A stretch of DNA of 64,000 bases from Bugula neritina. Its lineage: Eukaryota > Bryozoa > Gymnolaemata > Cheilostomatida > Bugulidae. Location of the stretch: positions 7,759,722 to 7,823,721 of the forward strand of contig OZ037766.1 in NCBI GenBank assembly GCA_964035545.1. The letters run 5' to 3'. Position numbers and translations under genes: made by a program. Shown here piece after piece: positions 23,185-36,113 of the stretch. The notes below the pieces were generated by a model that saw nothing but the letters and a program-made list of their open reading frames with translations, searched no databases and had not been told where the DNA came from. Numbering within the stretch: position 1 is the first letter of the stretch; each line of letters starts with the position of its first letter.

Positions 23185-23799
23185 TGTCACAAAACTGTTG
23201 GTAGCAGTGTGACGAGTTCGAAAAGTCTGGTAGTCAGAAGTGTATAGACAAGTAGTATACAGCTTGCTAATCCAGTTGTGAATAAATAGAGTTGTGGATA
23301 TAAGTATACTTTATTTCTCTAGTAAGATATGCACAGATGAATGTATTAAAATGAACTCCAAGAATGAACTCATAAAAAGGAACTGCGAGAATGAACTTAT
23401 AAAAAGGAACTGCGAGAATGAACTTATAAAAAGGAACTGCGAGAATGAACTGAACTGTAAACACAACTGCCTCAGTATTTATAGTAAACAAAACACTCTA
23501 GAATATTCTCAAGCATTCCAGTATAGAAGATTCTAGTAGAAAACCTTCCCCACATGCCAATACTATTTATAGAAAATCAAAACAAAACAAAACATTGGAA
23601 TTTCCATGGTTATTTCGCAATTATTGCGCAACACCTTGTTTACATTGCTGGGCAGTAGTTAACATGACTAATGAAAACAATAACAATGAACAATGACCCA
23701 TCTCTTTGATCAGTCTAGAATATTTATGAACATTCCTGTATAATCATTAGGAAAAACCTGGTAGGTCTATAGATATATGTACACTCAGAATTTGTGACA
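23185..23799 (-). repeat. Right LTR (5' LTR of the element)
   Basis: 615 bp; I find no difference from the left LTR when reading them side by side. It is followed by the CTGAT target duplication at 23800-23804. Confidence 0.95.
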
Positions 23800-23804
23800 C
23801 TGAT

Positions 23805-26800
23805 TGTCTATAATTCAAATTCATAAAAGCCTAATCCTACCCCTGACACTGAGATGGGTGAGGATTTGCAGTATTTTAAATAACACAAGTTCAAGCAGAT
23901 ATTTAACGTACAAGAGGTTGTCTAGTTATAAAATAAATCAATAACCTCCCAAAACTGAACACCAAACCAAAGATTGATATATCTAAGCTATAGGTATAGA
24001 CAGAAATCTGCATTTCACAGAAAATATGGGCTTATATTTTTAGTATAAACTCACCACATGAATAAATTAACCTAAATGTAGGGCAGCTTTGATTAACATG
24101 TTACGGGATAATATGCAATTTCTAAATATTAAACGCACTTAAATATTGATCAAATAAAGAAATCATTGTCTCTCCTTGAACTTTTATAGGAATACATTTA
24201 ATTATGTTATTATGTTAACTATACTTAACAGAGAGATAGTTATGAAGAGTACCTTTCTATCAGCTTATAAATGAATAGTTCATTACAAATTATTTGCATT
24301 ATTTATACTTATGGAGTAGGTTCAGCAGTTTAGCAAGCTTCCTATGGAAATGCAAATTAATTTTTGTATAGCTGTAACAAGTTTTGAATACAGCTCACCA
24401 AACTTGCTAGTTTTAAAGATACATGAATATATACAACACGATCTATACAAAAATCAGTTTTAGCTTATTTGTATACCAATAGGTACATGAACACACACAT
24501 ACCTACGTACCAAGCTATATAGTTGTCTTTCCGGTCAGATAGTTTATATAGTTTAATATTATGCTGAAGAAATCTGCGCTACATTCACATCACAGCTCTT
24601 AGTATAATGACAATCTTTTCAACATAATTACTAGGTTTTAAAATTTAATTAAAACGATTATTTAGTGCAGGAGAGTGCAAATTTTACAAAATTGCAACTG
24701 TTATCGTGAAATGCAAAAAAGATCAAGCAACTATAAGAAGGCAAACTATAAAATCTAATATATCCAAAAGATATTCAAATACATTGAGTTTTAATACTGT
24801 TTGCTCTTGCTTAAGTTGCTTACATATTACTCATTTGTACTTCTTTTAACTTAAGCTTTTTCCATTTTATTTTATAAAATATATTATGTTTTACTTTTGC
24901 CTATGTGTTATTTATGAGCTAAACATTTTCTAGTTTGAAGTAAGCACTGGCCACTAAGCATATAGAGTAAGGAGCATTGTGTCCGATGAGGTCATGTGCA
25001 GGGAGCAGTGAGTGCAAGGCGAATGAGTCATCAGGTCAAACTGACGATTTGAAACAGCAATAGCTGTATAGCAGCACTTCTGTTTACCACACTCCATGGG
25101 TGTTAGACAGAGTATGACCTCTACACTCAAATGCTATTATGTTTATACACACAATAGTATTGATTCCTTATGGATAAACATAAATACTATAACTATTGTT
25201 TACCCTGTAAGGGCGCTATCCTTAGCCTTACTATCTAAAAATAAAAATCAATATTAGTCTTTAATTAATACTATAGTTAAATGTTTGTAATAATTAGGGG
25301 CTCAAAGCTACAATGAAATTACAGGATGTAATAATACTTTATTATAATAATTATAGCCTTTGTATGCAACTTCTGAATCTTTGAGGTCAAGTTGCATTAT
25401 ATTGCTGTGTGTTCTTTGATTAGGCTGCTTTGTCCTCAGCTGACTCCAGGCTGAATGAATAAAGTACATATTATATGGTGATATATAATTGCTACAGTCT
25501 AGAATCAGAGACAAGCCCTGCCTACACATCGGGTAATGCAATGTGACCTTAAAATGCTATAATGAGGTTGCATATTTGATTAAATAGCCTGCCTGTAATT
25601 TAATTGTTACAATTTAATTTCACATAGAAAAATGTATAACTCTTTTCCCATGTTAAATCAAAATTCATAAACTGGCCTGCTATATGAATTCACAGCAACT
25701 GTCACCATACTGCGCTGTAGGAATCACATTACTATAACATATTGAACATGAAAATAAAAGTTTATAGGCACACTATGATCTTTCTTTAAACAACATAAAA
25801 CTAAACTGATAAACCTATATCCTATTGCATAACATAACAACTCTTGTTAAATAAATTGTTGCAGATTAAACAAAAAATTATGACATTGATATGATATTGT
25901 GATGCTGTAAGCGTAAAACAGTTTATTTTTAGCCAGCTAACTAATAATTAAATAATAATCAAGGGGAGTGGTCTAAGCACTATAACATGTTATAAAGAAG
26001 TTTTGACCATATCTATCTTATAAAGTTCCTTTATTTAGATCTTTATTTGTTAGTTGTTGACATAAATGTTATGCAATAACATATGTAGTAATACATGTAT
26101 GTTATATTTTACTTTGACCCTTTAAAAGTCTAGAAAGTTATCAATTTCATTAGGCTTTTTTAGTGTTATTGAAAATAAGTTATATAGAGTTGTGTGCCCT
26201 TTGCAGTTTTGTACAAATAGAAAGTAGGTATAGAAACTCAATGATTCCAAATGCAATGTTTGAAATTGAAATCATAGTTACAAGACTAATTTGTAAATTA
26301 ACTTTTAAGACCATGAAGTATGTGGACAATATTTATTGCAGCATGTTACATTCATAATATAAGCATACCAGCTAGTTCATGTACTACTAAATGGTTAGCA
26401 GTATCTGACGTAAGAAATTGGTTATAGTCTTTTAGCTGCTGCTGCTCTATTACATAAAATATAGATCCTTTTTCAAAATAACTTAATTGAAAAACTGCTA
26501 TTGCCACAAAAAAACCTGGTAGGAGCTGCATTTGTCACGAGGTCAACAAACCCAAACAAATTCTCAAGTCTGCCAATATAACCATGGCATGGCCAAATTA
26601 ACAAGTAATTCTAATTATAAAAGTATTACCATACAGTTGAATAACATCAATATCCGTGCTAAAAAAATTGATTTCTATATGGTGCAATATTTCAGGTGCA
26701 GTGACTTTTTTCTACACAGAGTTTTAGATATATGTTATTATATAACTTTACTCAAATGCTTTGACAAATGCCCCACAATAATGATTTCACTGAATTTTTG

Positions 26801-27840
26801 GAGTTGTCTGTTTTATAAATGTACTCTTGGCAGCAATTATTTATTATAACTCTCTTACAGCTACTGAACTCGTTCTATGCTATTCACACTCCACATAAAC
26901 ATAATGATCCAAAGAAGTATCAGTATAGCAACACAGTACACTGTTATTGATGATTTTCGAGAAGAATAAAACACAATAAAACCATTAAAAATAACTTTTG
27001 CTTAAAGTTGTGGTAATAGACTTCAGTTGTGCTATAGATGGTACCTTCCACCCAGTAATATAAATCAAGGTCTCAATGTGGTGCAATATCTCTAGATGCT
27101 CTTTCTGGCCATCACCAATAGGCTCCGCTGGTGTTTAAATCAATGACTCAGTGAACAGATTACTCTGTAATAGAGTAAACAGTTTTTAGTATTGTATTGA
27201 GATAAAAAAATTATATTTCTGTTTTATCTGGATACTTCCAGGTGGTATGGTGTGGCCAAATGAGAAAATCTGTCGAATGATTTTATTTATATCTGTAGCA
27301 TGCTTAATTTGAAACTGTACAGCCAGTGACAATTGAAAATTTTGTTACCATATATGTAGGAAATTTTAAAGTTTATAATGCCTTTCCTGATTGAAAGAAT
27401 ATAAATTTAGTTCCTGATATATCTTATCAGGTAGAACAACTGCCATATGTTATGGTTTTTTCTAGAACTTTCTGAAGAGATGATTTTCTATGTAGCCTGG
27501 ATTTCTTTTGAGTCATTACTCCCAAAGCAAGGGTAGCTATCGTACCTATGCAATGTCATTTATTACACAGCGAGGGGAAATAACTGGACATACGTATATT
27601 TTATATTCAGCGTTAGCACCAGTTGCGTTGAATAATTATTACTGGAAGATAGTTTTCATTTGGTTGGAAATTTATTATCAAGGTGCGAGGTATAGCTGCA
27701 TTGACTATAGATAAACACTTGGCAATATGCCACATTTAATCGTAATACTAATTTATAGCGCTTCGCGAGACTGCGGAATAAAGCACAAAAACAAATGGAA
27801 TTTCCATTTTACGTCCTGTTAGTTGCGAGTACTAACTGGC
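23805..27840. other. Gene-poor interval
   Basis: AT-rich sequence. It includes a degenerate SINE copy (about 27085-27175), listed separately. No convincing gene. Confidence 0.5.
27085..27175 (-). repeat. Degenerate SINE fragment
   Basis: The stretch AGATGCTCTTTCTGGCCATC through CAATGACTCAGTG aligns with the body of the copy at 29880-30087 (GGATGCTCTTCCTAACATCA, then CATGACTTAGTG). Same orientation, more diverged. Confidence 0.45.
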
Positions 27841-27850
27841 TATAAAAAAG
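27841..27850 (+). promoter_or_regulatory. TATA box of the second BH3-like gene
   Basis: TATAAAAAAG lies 107-116 bases upstream of the ATG at 27957. The region between is richer in CpG than its surroundings. Confidence 0.55.
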
Positions 27851-27956
27851 CGAGCACGCAGTGAAGTCGAACATAAAGCTACTAGCTGTACTGAAAGCAT
27901 CCAATGCACTAAAAGAAGTTTAATTTAAGCCTAGGCGAGCTACTAGAAATGACAAC

Positions 27957-28232
27957 ATGGGTGGAGTTTCTGATCAACTCGATACGTGCGTTTGCACAAA
28001 GCTTGAAACCGTGAAGGTGAACGACCAGTCTTGTAATCGCGAGGCTCTGTATGACCAGATTGCAAGGAACATACAAGTGATTGCTGCTCAGATCGACAAT
28101 GAAATATTGTTACCAAAGTCGAACGAAGGCAAACAAGCACCATCATCCTTCAATCTGTTCTGGAATACCGTCGCGTCTACTGCAAGATTTATGATGGCTA
28201 TAGGAATAGATGTATATGTAGCATCTTCCTAG
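27957..28232 (+). CDS. Small protein with degenerate BH3-like helix
   Basis: A 91-codon intronless frame, the same length as the candidate BH3-only gene 10 kb upstream. It likewise starts MG, follows a TATA box and is followed by a strong donor (CAGAG/GTAAAT at 28281) suggesting a 3' UTR intron. Residues 35-47, IARNIQVIAAQID, show the BH3 hydrophobic spacing (I35, I39, I42, I46) with the small residue kept as Ala43, but the usual Asp is Ala44. The segment resembles the BID BH3 (IARHLAQVGDSMD). Residues 66-91 are moderately hydrophobic and could associate with a membrane, although less clearly than in the first gene. Outside these features the two proteins do not align convincingly. The frame has GC-richer codon use than its flanks, which supports coding. 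A BH3 function is a hypothesis. Confidence 0.5.
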   Translation: MGGVSDQLDTCVCTKLETVKVNDQSCNREALYDQIARNIQVIAAQIDNEILLPKSNEGKQAPSSFNLFWNTVASTARFMMAIGIDVYVASS

Positions 28233-28280
28233 ATGGGTGGCTCATGATAAAAACCAAGCATTGGGGCAAGTCACGCAGAG

Positions 28281-29815
28281 GTAAATAATTTAAAAATTGT
28301 TTATATAAATTTATACATATACAGTTGCATTTGAATTAATTGTTATATTCTTTGCATGCATCAATTCACGATATTGATAATAAATGAAATGCATTAATTT
28401 CCATTATACTTGGCATGCAATTTATTGTAATGAAGCTTTAAATAAATGACTGATCTTCATCACTATGCACACTGTCTACAACTGTGTTCCCTATGCTTTG
28501 TAGTTTGACACACACATATCACTTGCACTCTGCCCTGGAACCTTCCAAGGCTACAGATCTCCTGCCTTCCCTCCTTTTATGCAAGAATATAAAATATTAC
28601 AAAAGTTGAAGGGCTGGCAGCTGCAATATTTGGACTCTTGAAGAAATTAATTAATAACTAATGTTATGTTTTTAATGATTTGCTCAGGTTCTGAAATTTA
28701 TTTCATGAATAGAAGCAAATTAATTTATATATATATATATTTTTTTTTTTATAAATAATGTTTTCAATCTTGATTCTGTTGAGGATTCAACAACTGCAAG
28801 ATTTGGCTCATTGCCAATAACTGCTGTATATCATTACACACATAATATATTTTATAGAACTTTTTACTTATAATTGATTGTAAATGTCAGATTTTATGTT
28901 TAACACTATCTAACCTAGTCCCATTCACTGAACTGAAACTATTATAGTTCAATGGTCCCATTACACAGTGACTATGCAATTGTATTCATGCATATAACAT
29001 GCTTCCAACTTTTGGCCATACTTAATGTACACATTTTTTTCTGCTTTTTGCTCAAATTTTATTGGTGCTGGCTATGTAAAGCAATGAAGCATATATAACA
29101 AAATATTTCAAAATATTTAAACTACAAGTGTATATATGTTTTATTTCTATAGTTATATTATATGAAATAAAATTCTGCTGGAATTAATAATTGCTCTTCT
29201 ATTTTCACTTGGCACAACTTTTCCAAGTCACAGCCGACATTTATAAACACAATAATAAAGCATAATAATATTACATACTAATGTCAAACGGTATATGTGT
29301 AACCCAAATAACAGAGGGCAAGACTCTCAGACAATTCTCTGTTTCAGATGAACATTTGAAAAGTTAGTGCTAGATTACTAGCTCCCTCACTTGTATTCTT
29401 TCACACATGCTGTGCTCTGCAGTAGCAATAAGAAAACCTATGTATGAGTGTTCTATTTGAAAAACCAGTGAAGTTCAAAATTACTATTGCATGTGCAGAT
29501 AGAGATAATGAGTTTTACCCTTTGTATATGAGTCACAATGGTTTGGTATCGAAATTACTCCTACAGAGATTTCTGTTTTGTAATTTATATACTATTCAAT
29601 CTTTCTATTGTATCAGGGTGATGCAACTTCATATCTATATCTACACAAAACAAACTTGCAAAATAAGGAACTCCATGAAATTAGGCATACTAAGTGCAAA
29701 CTCATAGTACTATTTCAATATGCTGTAATGAGCCGTTGTGTAATAGAATCTTGCTAAAGTGAGTTAGTTCATCTCTAATTAATCTCATGTAAATAGTACC
29801 AACTACCCAGGAAAT
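28281..29815. other. Intergenic or 3' UTR intron sequence
   Basis: AT-rich with an (AT)n-poly(T) tract at 28723-28751. No gene seen. Confidence 0.35.
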
Positions 29816-29879
29816 AAATGCTTTATACTTATATGCGTTAATGTTTTAATGTTACAAAATAAGTTTCAAACTTCTCACG
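29816..29879. repeat. Direct repeat flanking the SINE (left member)
   Basis: Starts TAAATGCTTTATACTTATAT and is repeated, diverged, at 30088-30145 on the other side of the SINE. At roughly 55 bases it is longer than a usual target duplication. Confidence 0.5.
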
Positions 29880-30087
29880 CAAGTTTATAGTTGCCAGCCC
29901 TGTGAGAAAACCTCTAATGGAAGGGGTTTACGGTTAAACCGGGCTAAGGACTAACTCAGATGGGGCACAGAAGCAATTATGACTGGATGCTCTTCCTAAC
30001 ATCACCAATGGCCTTTGTCAGAGCTTTAACACATGACTTAGTGCTTACTAAGCAAACGCTCTAACCTCCAGACTACGGCTGCTCCCT
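29880..30087 (-). repeat. tRNA-derived SINE, best copy 1
   Basis: On the minus strand it runs from GGGAGCAGCCGTAGTCTGGA through a tRNA-like head (A-box-like GTCTGGAGGTTAGAGCGTTT) into a body containing GATGTTAGGAAGAGCATCC and CAGTCATAATTGC, to an end near TTCTCACAGGG. It matches the plus-oriented copy at 48618-48825 over about 200 bases. The B box is less well kept here than in that copy. Confidence 0.75.
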
Positions 30088-30145
30088 AAATGCTTTATAC
30101 TTATATATTTTAATGCAATAGTGTTACTAAATAAGTTTGAAGCTC
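30088..30145. repeat. Direct repeat flanking the SINE (right member)
   Basis: Shares the first 20 bases exactly with the left member, then AATAAGTTTGAAGC versus AATAAGTTTCAAAC further along. Confidence 0.5.
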
Positions 30146-33100
30146 CTGTGGCTCCCAAAATACAAATTTTAAGCGCAATGAATATTTCATAATTCAGATA
30201 TGGTTTGTAGAGTCTGAATGACTTTCTTCATGCACCAATACACAAGACATCTGCTCACTCATGCCTAGGGCTGCTCTACATCTGACTTCCACATCCTGCT
30301 TGTCTAGAGGATTTAAATCTGATACAACACAACAGTAAAACTCTGTAATTGTATTATATGCAGCTCCGCTGAAAAGTCTCTCTTGTTGTAAGTTCTGGTC
30401 TATTTTCTCTTTCTCTTGTCAACCACCCAGCTACCCATCATATACTGTGGACTGAGACTGAAAGCAAGTGGAAACTATATTTGTTTTGAAGCTTTCATTT
30501 TGAGTCCCTCCTATATAGAGCAATTTATCAAAATAATTTCTCCTAATTCATCATAATTGTTATTCTGTACTAACAAAGCTATTTGTAAACTTTGCAACTA
30601 GTTTTCAGCATGGCTGTATGCTTTATTGTACTATTTTTATAACAGTGAATATATCAGACATTACAGAGCAATGGGTGACAGGTCCTATATCAGCTCACCA
30701 TATTATTATTATCAGGTTAACAGCACGAAATGCTGGTTTAGCCATCTGTAGATACTCTACACTCTACAGTCTACAAAATTGCATAATTATGACACTGTCT
30801 TATCAACCACAGAGATTTCACTCTGCTTGGAGTGTTAATATTTTAATTAATTTCACAGACACTGCAGAATCTACTAGAACAAGTCTACAAAAACTTAGTG
30901 AGCTGGGCTGTCGTGATCTAGAGGAAAATAGCTCATACGCGTGCAACTTCAGCTGCAAAGATTTGCTCTATTACTCTAATATACTTGTATGCTACTACTA
31001 TGCTTTTGGACAAACCAACGCATGAAAGCTTGTTTTTATTAGACAAACAAAGCAAAGTGTTTTCACTGTTTAGCTACCTGTACATAGAATAGAGGAAGCT
31101 AGAGGCCATAAACTACTACCATTTACTGTTTGGTCATATGATTGTTACAAAGTCAATACTGCATATACCCTGGCCATAATCCAACGTAATAAGCTAAAGA
31201 AAGTTGCCAAAACAACAGCATATACGTGTTTGTATTGGTTTGATCACATGTATGATATGACTAGTGATGATGAAATAACAGCTATATAGGTAGGTTTAAT
31301 AGAGTAAAAAGCGTTAACATGTAGCTGGCATAAGTTCACAAGCTATTAATCATATAGCTCAGGCTAAATATAGCTGAATCAGCTGGTAGGTAGTTAGGTT
31401 CCAATAAAAGTTGGCTCGAAGCCAGATGTGAAAAGTTTAGGAGCAAAGTTTAACAACAGTCTTGCCTACCGAGGCAGAGTTTCTATCCTGAAACAATAAC
31501 TTTATTTGAAAATAAATGTAATTATTGCTGAAATTTCAAACCAAATTACTAGCACTTTTCTTTTATTTTCATCGCTAAATACCTCGCAAAATGCTCTAGC
31601 AATGAAATGTTAACAAATATAATAGGTTATTGACACCAAGCTCTAAAAACTGAACTGTGAAGCCCATCAACAGTGTAATAGCTGGAGTACTTTTTATTGT
31701 ATTGATTTTAAGGAGCTTTTCAACAGGTTTCATGGTGGTCATGTTAATACCTATTGTGTTACCATATATGACTATATTAGCATGGCATAACATGATATTA
31801 TGTACAATTGCTTTATACCAACACAAAGCAAAAATTAGGCAGGTTTCTTAACTTAAACTCACTCGACACATCACGATTACAAAACAGCATTTAAACTCTG
31901 CCATTTCTTGTGATCAGTTGATGAGCAGTCATACAACAAGAAAACTAAGATAAGGCTTATCAGTAAGAAAATGGAAACTTTCAGGCCCTGGATCTATAAC
32001 TAAAGCTGTAACTATAATACCAATTGTCCATTAATTTTACTGTAATTGGTTTTCCCTGTTTAAACATAATTGGACACTTGCCAATTTCAAAACTAATCTA
32101 ATGAACTAGAATATTCCAAAGCCCCACTGAGTCAGGATGCAAGGTTGCACCATACTCAAATCATTTCTCCTGCTTCGTCAGCAAATTCAGTTACATAAGT
32201 GCATTTGATGACAAAAACATCCAGTAACTACAACAATCAGTTGTGATGTCAATAGAATTATAAATCAATAATAATGATATTACCAGCTTTAAATCTCTGC
32301 TAGCAACTGATATGCCTTTTTATATAATAAACAATCAGGATGTGGAAGAGCCAAGCACTATAGTTGGGTACATTATATAGCTGAGGGCGAGCCATACAGC
32401 TGTAGCATACTTATTTACAGTAGCTCCAGATAATTTTCATATTGTAACTGATTTATCATAATGTTTCATATTGTATAACTGGTCTATTATAAAACAAAGT
32501 TATTTACATCTACAGTATCTAAGGTTAAAGCTAGGGTAATAACTGATTAGCTAGAAAGCAAATAAAAGCGTAGTTGAACATAGAATAACAAACAAGCCAG
32601 CTAATAATAAGAGTAATTATAATAGATTAGATGTTGAAAGGATGCCTATAGCATTGATGTACTGCAACTGTAGCAATACAAATACTACAACAATATAATA
32701 AAATATCTAATACTTTTTCAATAAGTTTGCCAGCTTAATTAATTAATTAATTGATTATTTTCTTCAATTACAGTGAACTGGTCTATTAGTCTATTTAATG
32801 ACACAAAAACCTCCAGGTTTTAGTAACTATCAGCCTCAGCTTGTGAGGCCTAATGACACAAATTTTAAGCGCAAAGTTATGCAAACAGCTTGGGACTGCG
32901 ATTGTAGCACGGAACAGTTTAGAATGAATTCTCTTTTTGACATGGCCAATGAACCAAGGCTATAAGTTCCCCTAGTTTAGTGCCTATCACTATGTGTCTA
33001 TTGTTAGAATTACGCACCATGCAAATAGCACTAGTTTGAAGTGCTATTGTACTGGTTCTACTAATGGTAGCAGGTCATTTGTCAAATGAACAAGTTTGTC

Positions 33101-36100
33101 AGGGATCTCGGCAGTGGTGGAGAAGAACATAATATAGCTTGTAGTTAGTAATTGCCTATAACTTATGGTGGGAGTGCAATCTAGCTTTCTTATATCTTTA
33201 ATCTAACTATCTCATTAGATTCTAGGCACTATTATTATCCTTCAGATAATGTAATTGCCAATCATTCTGGACACAAGAACTTTTTGTAAGCCAATTGGTT
33301 TTACAAGGTACAACATCAATTGTTAGTTATTTTCGCTTAGCAAATTTCGTTTGGTATATTATTATTTGGTATTTTATATAATATTTATGCTCCAATTAAT
33401 CTAATGATTTCTCATTAGCAAAAATTATGCAGCTTGTGGCTTTTGTGTCTAATGAACTAAATACAATAATCAATGCAGAATGAGTGAAGTTAAAACAAAT
33501 AAAGAGTAGCAATCAAAACTAAACTAATGTTAGCCAAATTTACTAACATTAATTATGTGGGCACAACAGCTTTGCTTACATTTGTAGGTGAGGGCTTGCT
33601 TTGCAAATCTAATTTATTTAGAGTTGTCTTTCGTGGAGTAGCTTGTATAGTATAGAGAGAACAGAAGTAAGTATGGTTTTTCATTCGACACAACACTAGC
33701 TATTAGAGCAGCCTTTTAAACAATGACATAATATAGTCTTGCATATGCCATGGACTTTTTACTCAAAATGTGTGCAGTATTAAGTTTTTACTATACATAT
33801 ATTTAATGCACAATAAAGCTCAACTTTTGAAAAAATAAGGATTTTCCATGTATGCATTGTATTGCCAATACTTTATTTTCCAATTGATTGATGATATTTT
33901 TACTGGTGAAATTAGAAAAGTTTAAAGGAACACCCAGTTCAAAATGGGATGCTCCAATATTTCTAAAATTACCTATTTCTGTTGACATTATGATAAGATA
34001 GAAATGTAAGTTTATATTATTAGGCTGTACTTTCTTCTTGAACCATAGCAGAGAGTACTTAAAATCTATTTATATCAGCAGTTGATAAGGTAAGAAATTC
34101 TATTTTCCCAAGTAAGCTCTTATATAATACGTACACCTATATTCATTTCTGACAATGAGTCATAAGTCATATATGGGGAACATTATAAGGAAAGAGTCTG
34201 GAGATTCTAGCATGAGTCATGGAGTAGTTATAGACTTTATATGAGTAAAATAGTGCAAATTACCTACATAATGGTGTAATGCTGACATTCAGTAGTTTAT
34301 GGACAGGATCTTAACTGAAATTTCAATTCCGAACTTAAAAATTTAATACTCTTCAACACTTAAGTACAAGATGCAGAAATCCTATAGCTCAACATAATAT
34401 GGTTTGTTGACAACTTTGGTTGAACCATTTACAACTTTGATGAACTAACCTTTACCAGATAATCTCATTATGGTTCCTTGTGAACCCTTCATGCCTTATC
34501 ATACATGGCGCCTACTTCATACCATCTTAGGCTTCTGCAACTAGTCGCCCATAGGGTCATAAGTTCAGCTTGAAGCACAAAAAATATTTCACCATTCCTA
34601 ATAGCTATTTTCACAAGCCAAGCTATTTAACATGTATAATTTAGCTAAAATCAAAACAAATGCATTCGGAGCCATGCATGGCCATAGGATGAGCAGCTTA
34701 TAGATATTAGCTATGATATTATCTTGTTCAAATGCCAATTTCAAAGCAAGACTTTCATAATGATTTACAAACTAGCAGTGATTTGCGATGAAAGAGAGAA
34801 GTGTGCCAAACATCCAAATAAAGATAAATCTTTAATGGTTGCCAAAACATCTTAGCAGTTTTAGTGTGTAAAAGCTTTGGTGGATCTCGTATAAGCAAGT
34901 AGTTGACTCTGTGTTAGCACCCAAGGCTTCAGTGCAAAAAATAATTTTGGATTAAGTCTGGCATTGATCTGCTATTTGTTTTTTTATTAGATAATTAATA
35001 TGGAAGTTGCATTCATTTGCATACTCACCTCTGATGGCACAGCCTAGGATTCTGTTTTATTATTTAGTAAGGATAACATTCAGGGTTTGTGGTTTTCATT
35101 TTATACAGTAAAACCAAGAAAGCCATGAAACTAGAATATAATTGTTTTGTACTAAATTTCTTAAAATAATTCAATTAACAGTTACAGGCATTGAGTTGCC
35201 TGTGCAGCCGTATAAGTGAATGAAAGTAAATATTTAGTTTGCTTAAATTTGTGAACTACTGCACACCATGTTTTTCTGTGAATTAGCTATAGCTGACAGT
35301 TTTCAAGCTCTGGTATATATCTTGAGGTTGTTAATGAAAATTAAATAATAATTAATCAAGATTATAAACTAAAAGGTTATACACTTATTTATAATATTAT
35401 TTTAAAGATAGGTTTATTTGCAGTCAAACCGCAGACACTGGCATGACTCATTAGCAGGAGACTTGGTTGATGGCGGATTAGGGAATTAGTAGCCAGTTGC
35501 TGTGCGGGAAGAAGATATTAATTTTATTAGGAAATAAAAAGGATTTATGTCTAGTCTTCTTCGAATGAGTGCCATTAGTTTAAATAGAGATTTATCTGGG
35601 AACTCAATACTAAAAGTAGGAGAGAACGACTCCCATTTATGCACCCTACGAGCTAGAACTCAATGAAATGAATAATTAGCATGCACATATGCACACACAG
35701 GCTTATTCAACATCAAAAGAATTTTATTTATATTAATTACAATCGATTTGAGAAAGTAGTAAATTTATATTATAGAAAATAACCTATATATACAAGTGCA
35801 TTGTGCTGGATTAACTATTGCATAGCATACAATGTAATGATATATAAAATATTATGATATAATATAATAAATATTAATAGTATGTAAATTGATACAACAA
35901 AAAGTATATCAATTGAAGGTTACATCAAAATAAATAACTCTGATTACAGCAGCATCAAACATCTTGCGTGTACATATCAAGATTGTATATAGTGTATGCA
36001 ACTCCAATATTACATTGCATTTCCATTCTGTACATGACAACTTATAATTTATCTCATCAACATACAAATATATACACAAATGTAGTTTAATTTTTTAAGT

Positions 36101-36113
36101 TTATAGTTTCTCT
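30146..36113. other. Gene-poor interval
   Basis: About 6 kb of AT-rich sequence with short, low-complexity open frames only, including a 135-codon frame at 30618-31025 without recognisable features. An (AATT)n stretch lies at 32736-32752. The 3' UTR of HEY is expected next to 36113. Confidence 0.45.

Larger units (their letters stand above)
19296..23804 (-). mobile_element. Ty3/gypsy LTR retrotransposon, Gmr1-like order, reverse transcriptase deleted
   Basis: Two 615-bp LTRs (19301-19915 and 23185-23799) start TGTCAC and end GTGACA and appear identical base for base. They are flanked by a 5-bp target duplication CTGAT (19296-19300 and 23800-23804). The element reads on the minus strand: right LTR, primer binding site, gag, protease, integrase, RNase H remnant, polypurine tract, left LTR. 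Integrase directly follows protease, so the ancestral order was protease-integrase-RT-RNase H, as in Gmr1-like elements. Only the last 35-40 codons of the RNase H end remain, in another frame, so about 2 kb including all of RT is missing. It is a non-autonomous deletion derivative that could only have moved with RT supplied in trans, unless the loss came after insertion. Confidence 0.95.

Noticed and set aside
30618-31025. 135-codon plus-strand open frame
   Set aside because: No domain, no splice context, composition typical of translated AT-rich DNA; likely chance.
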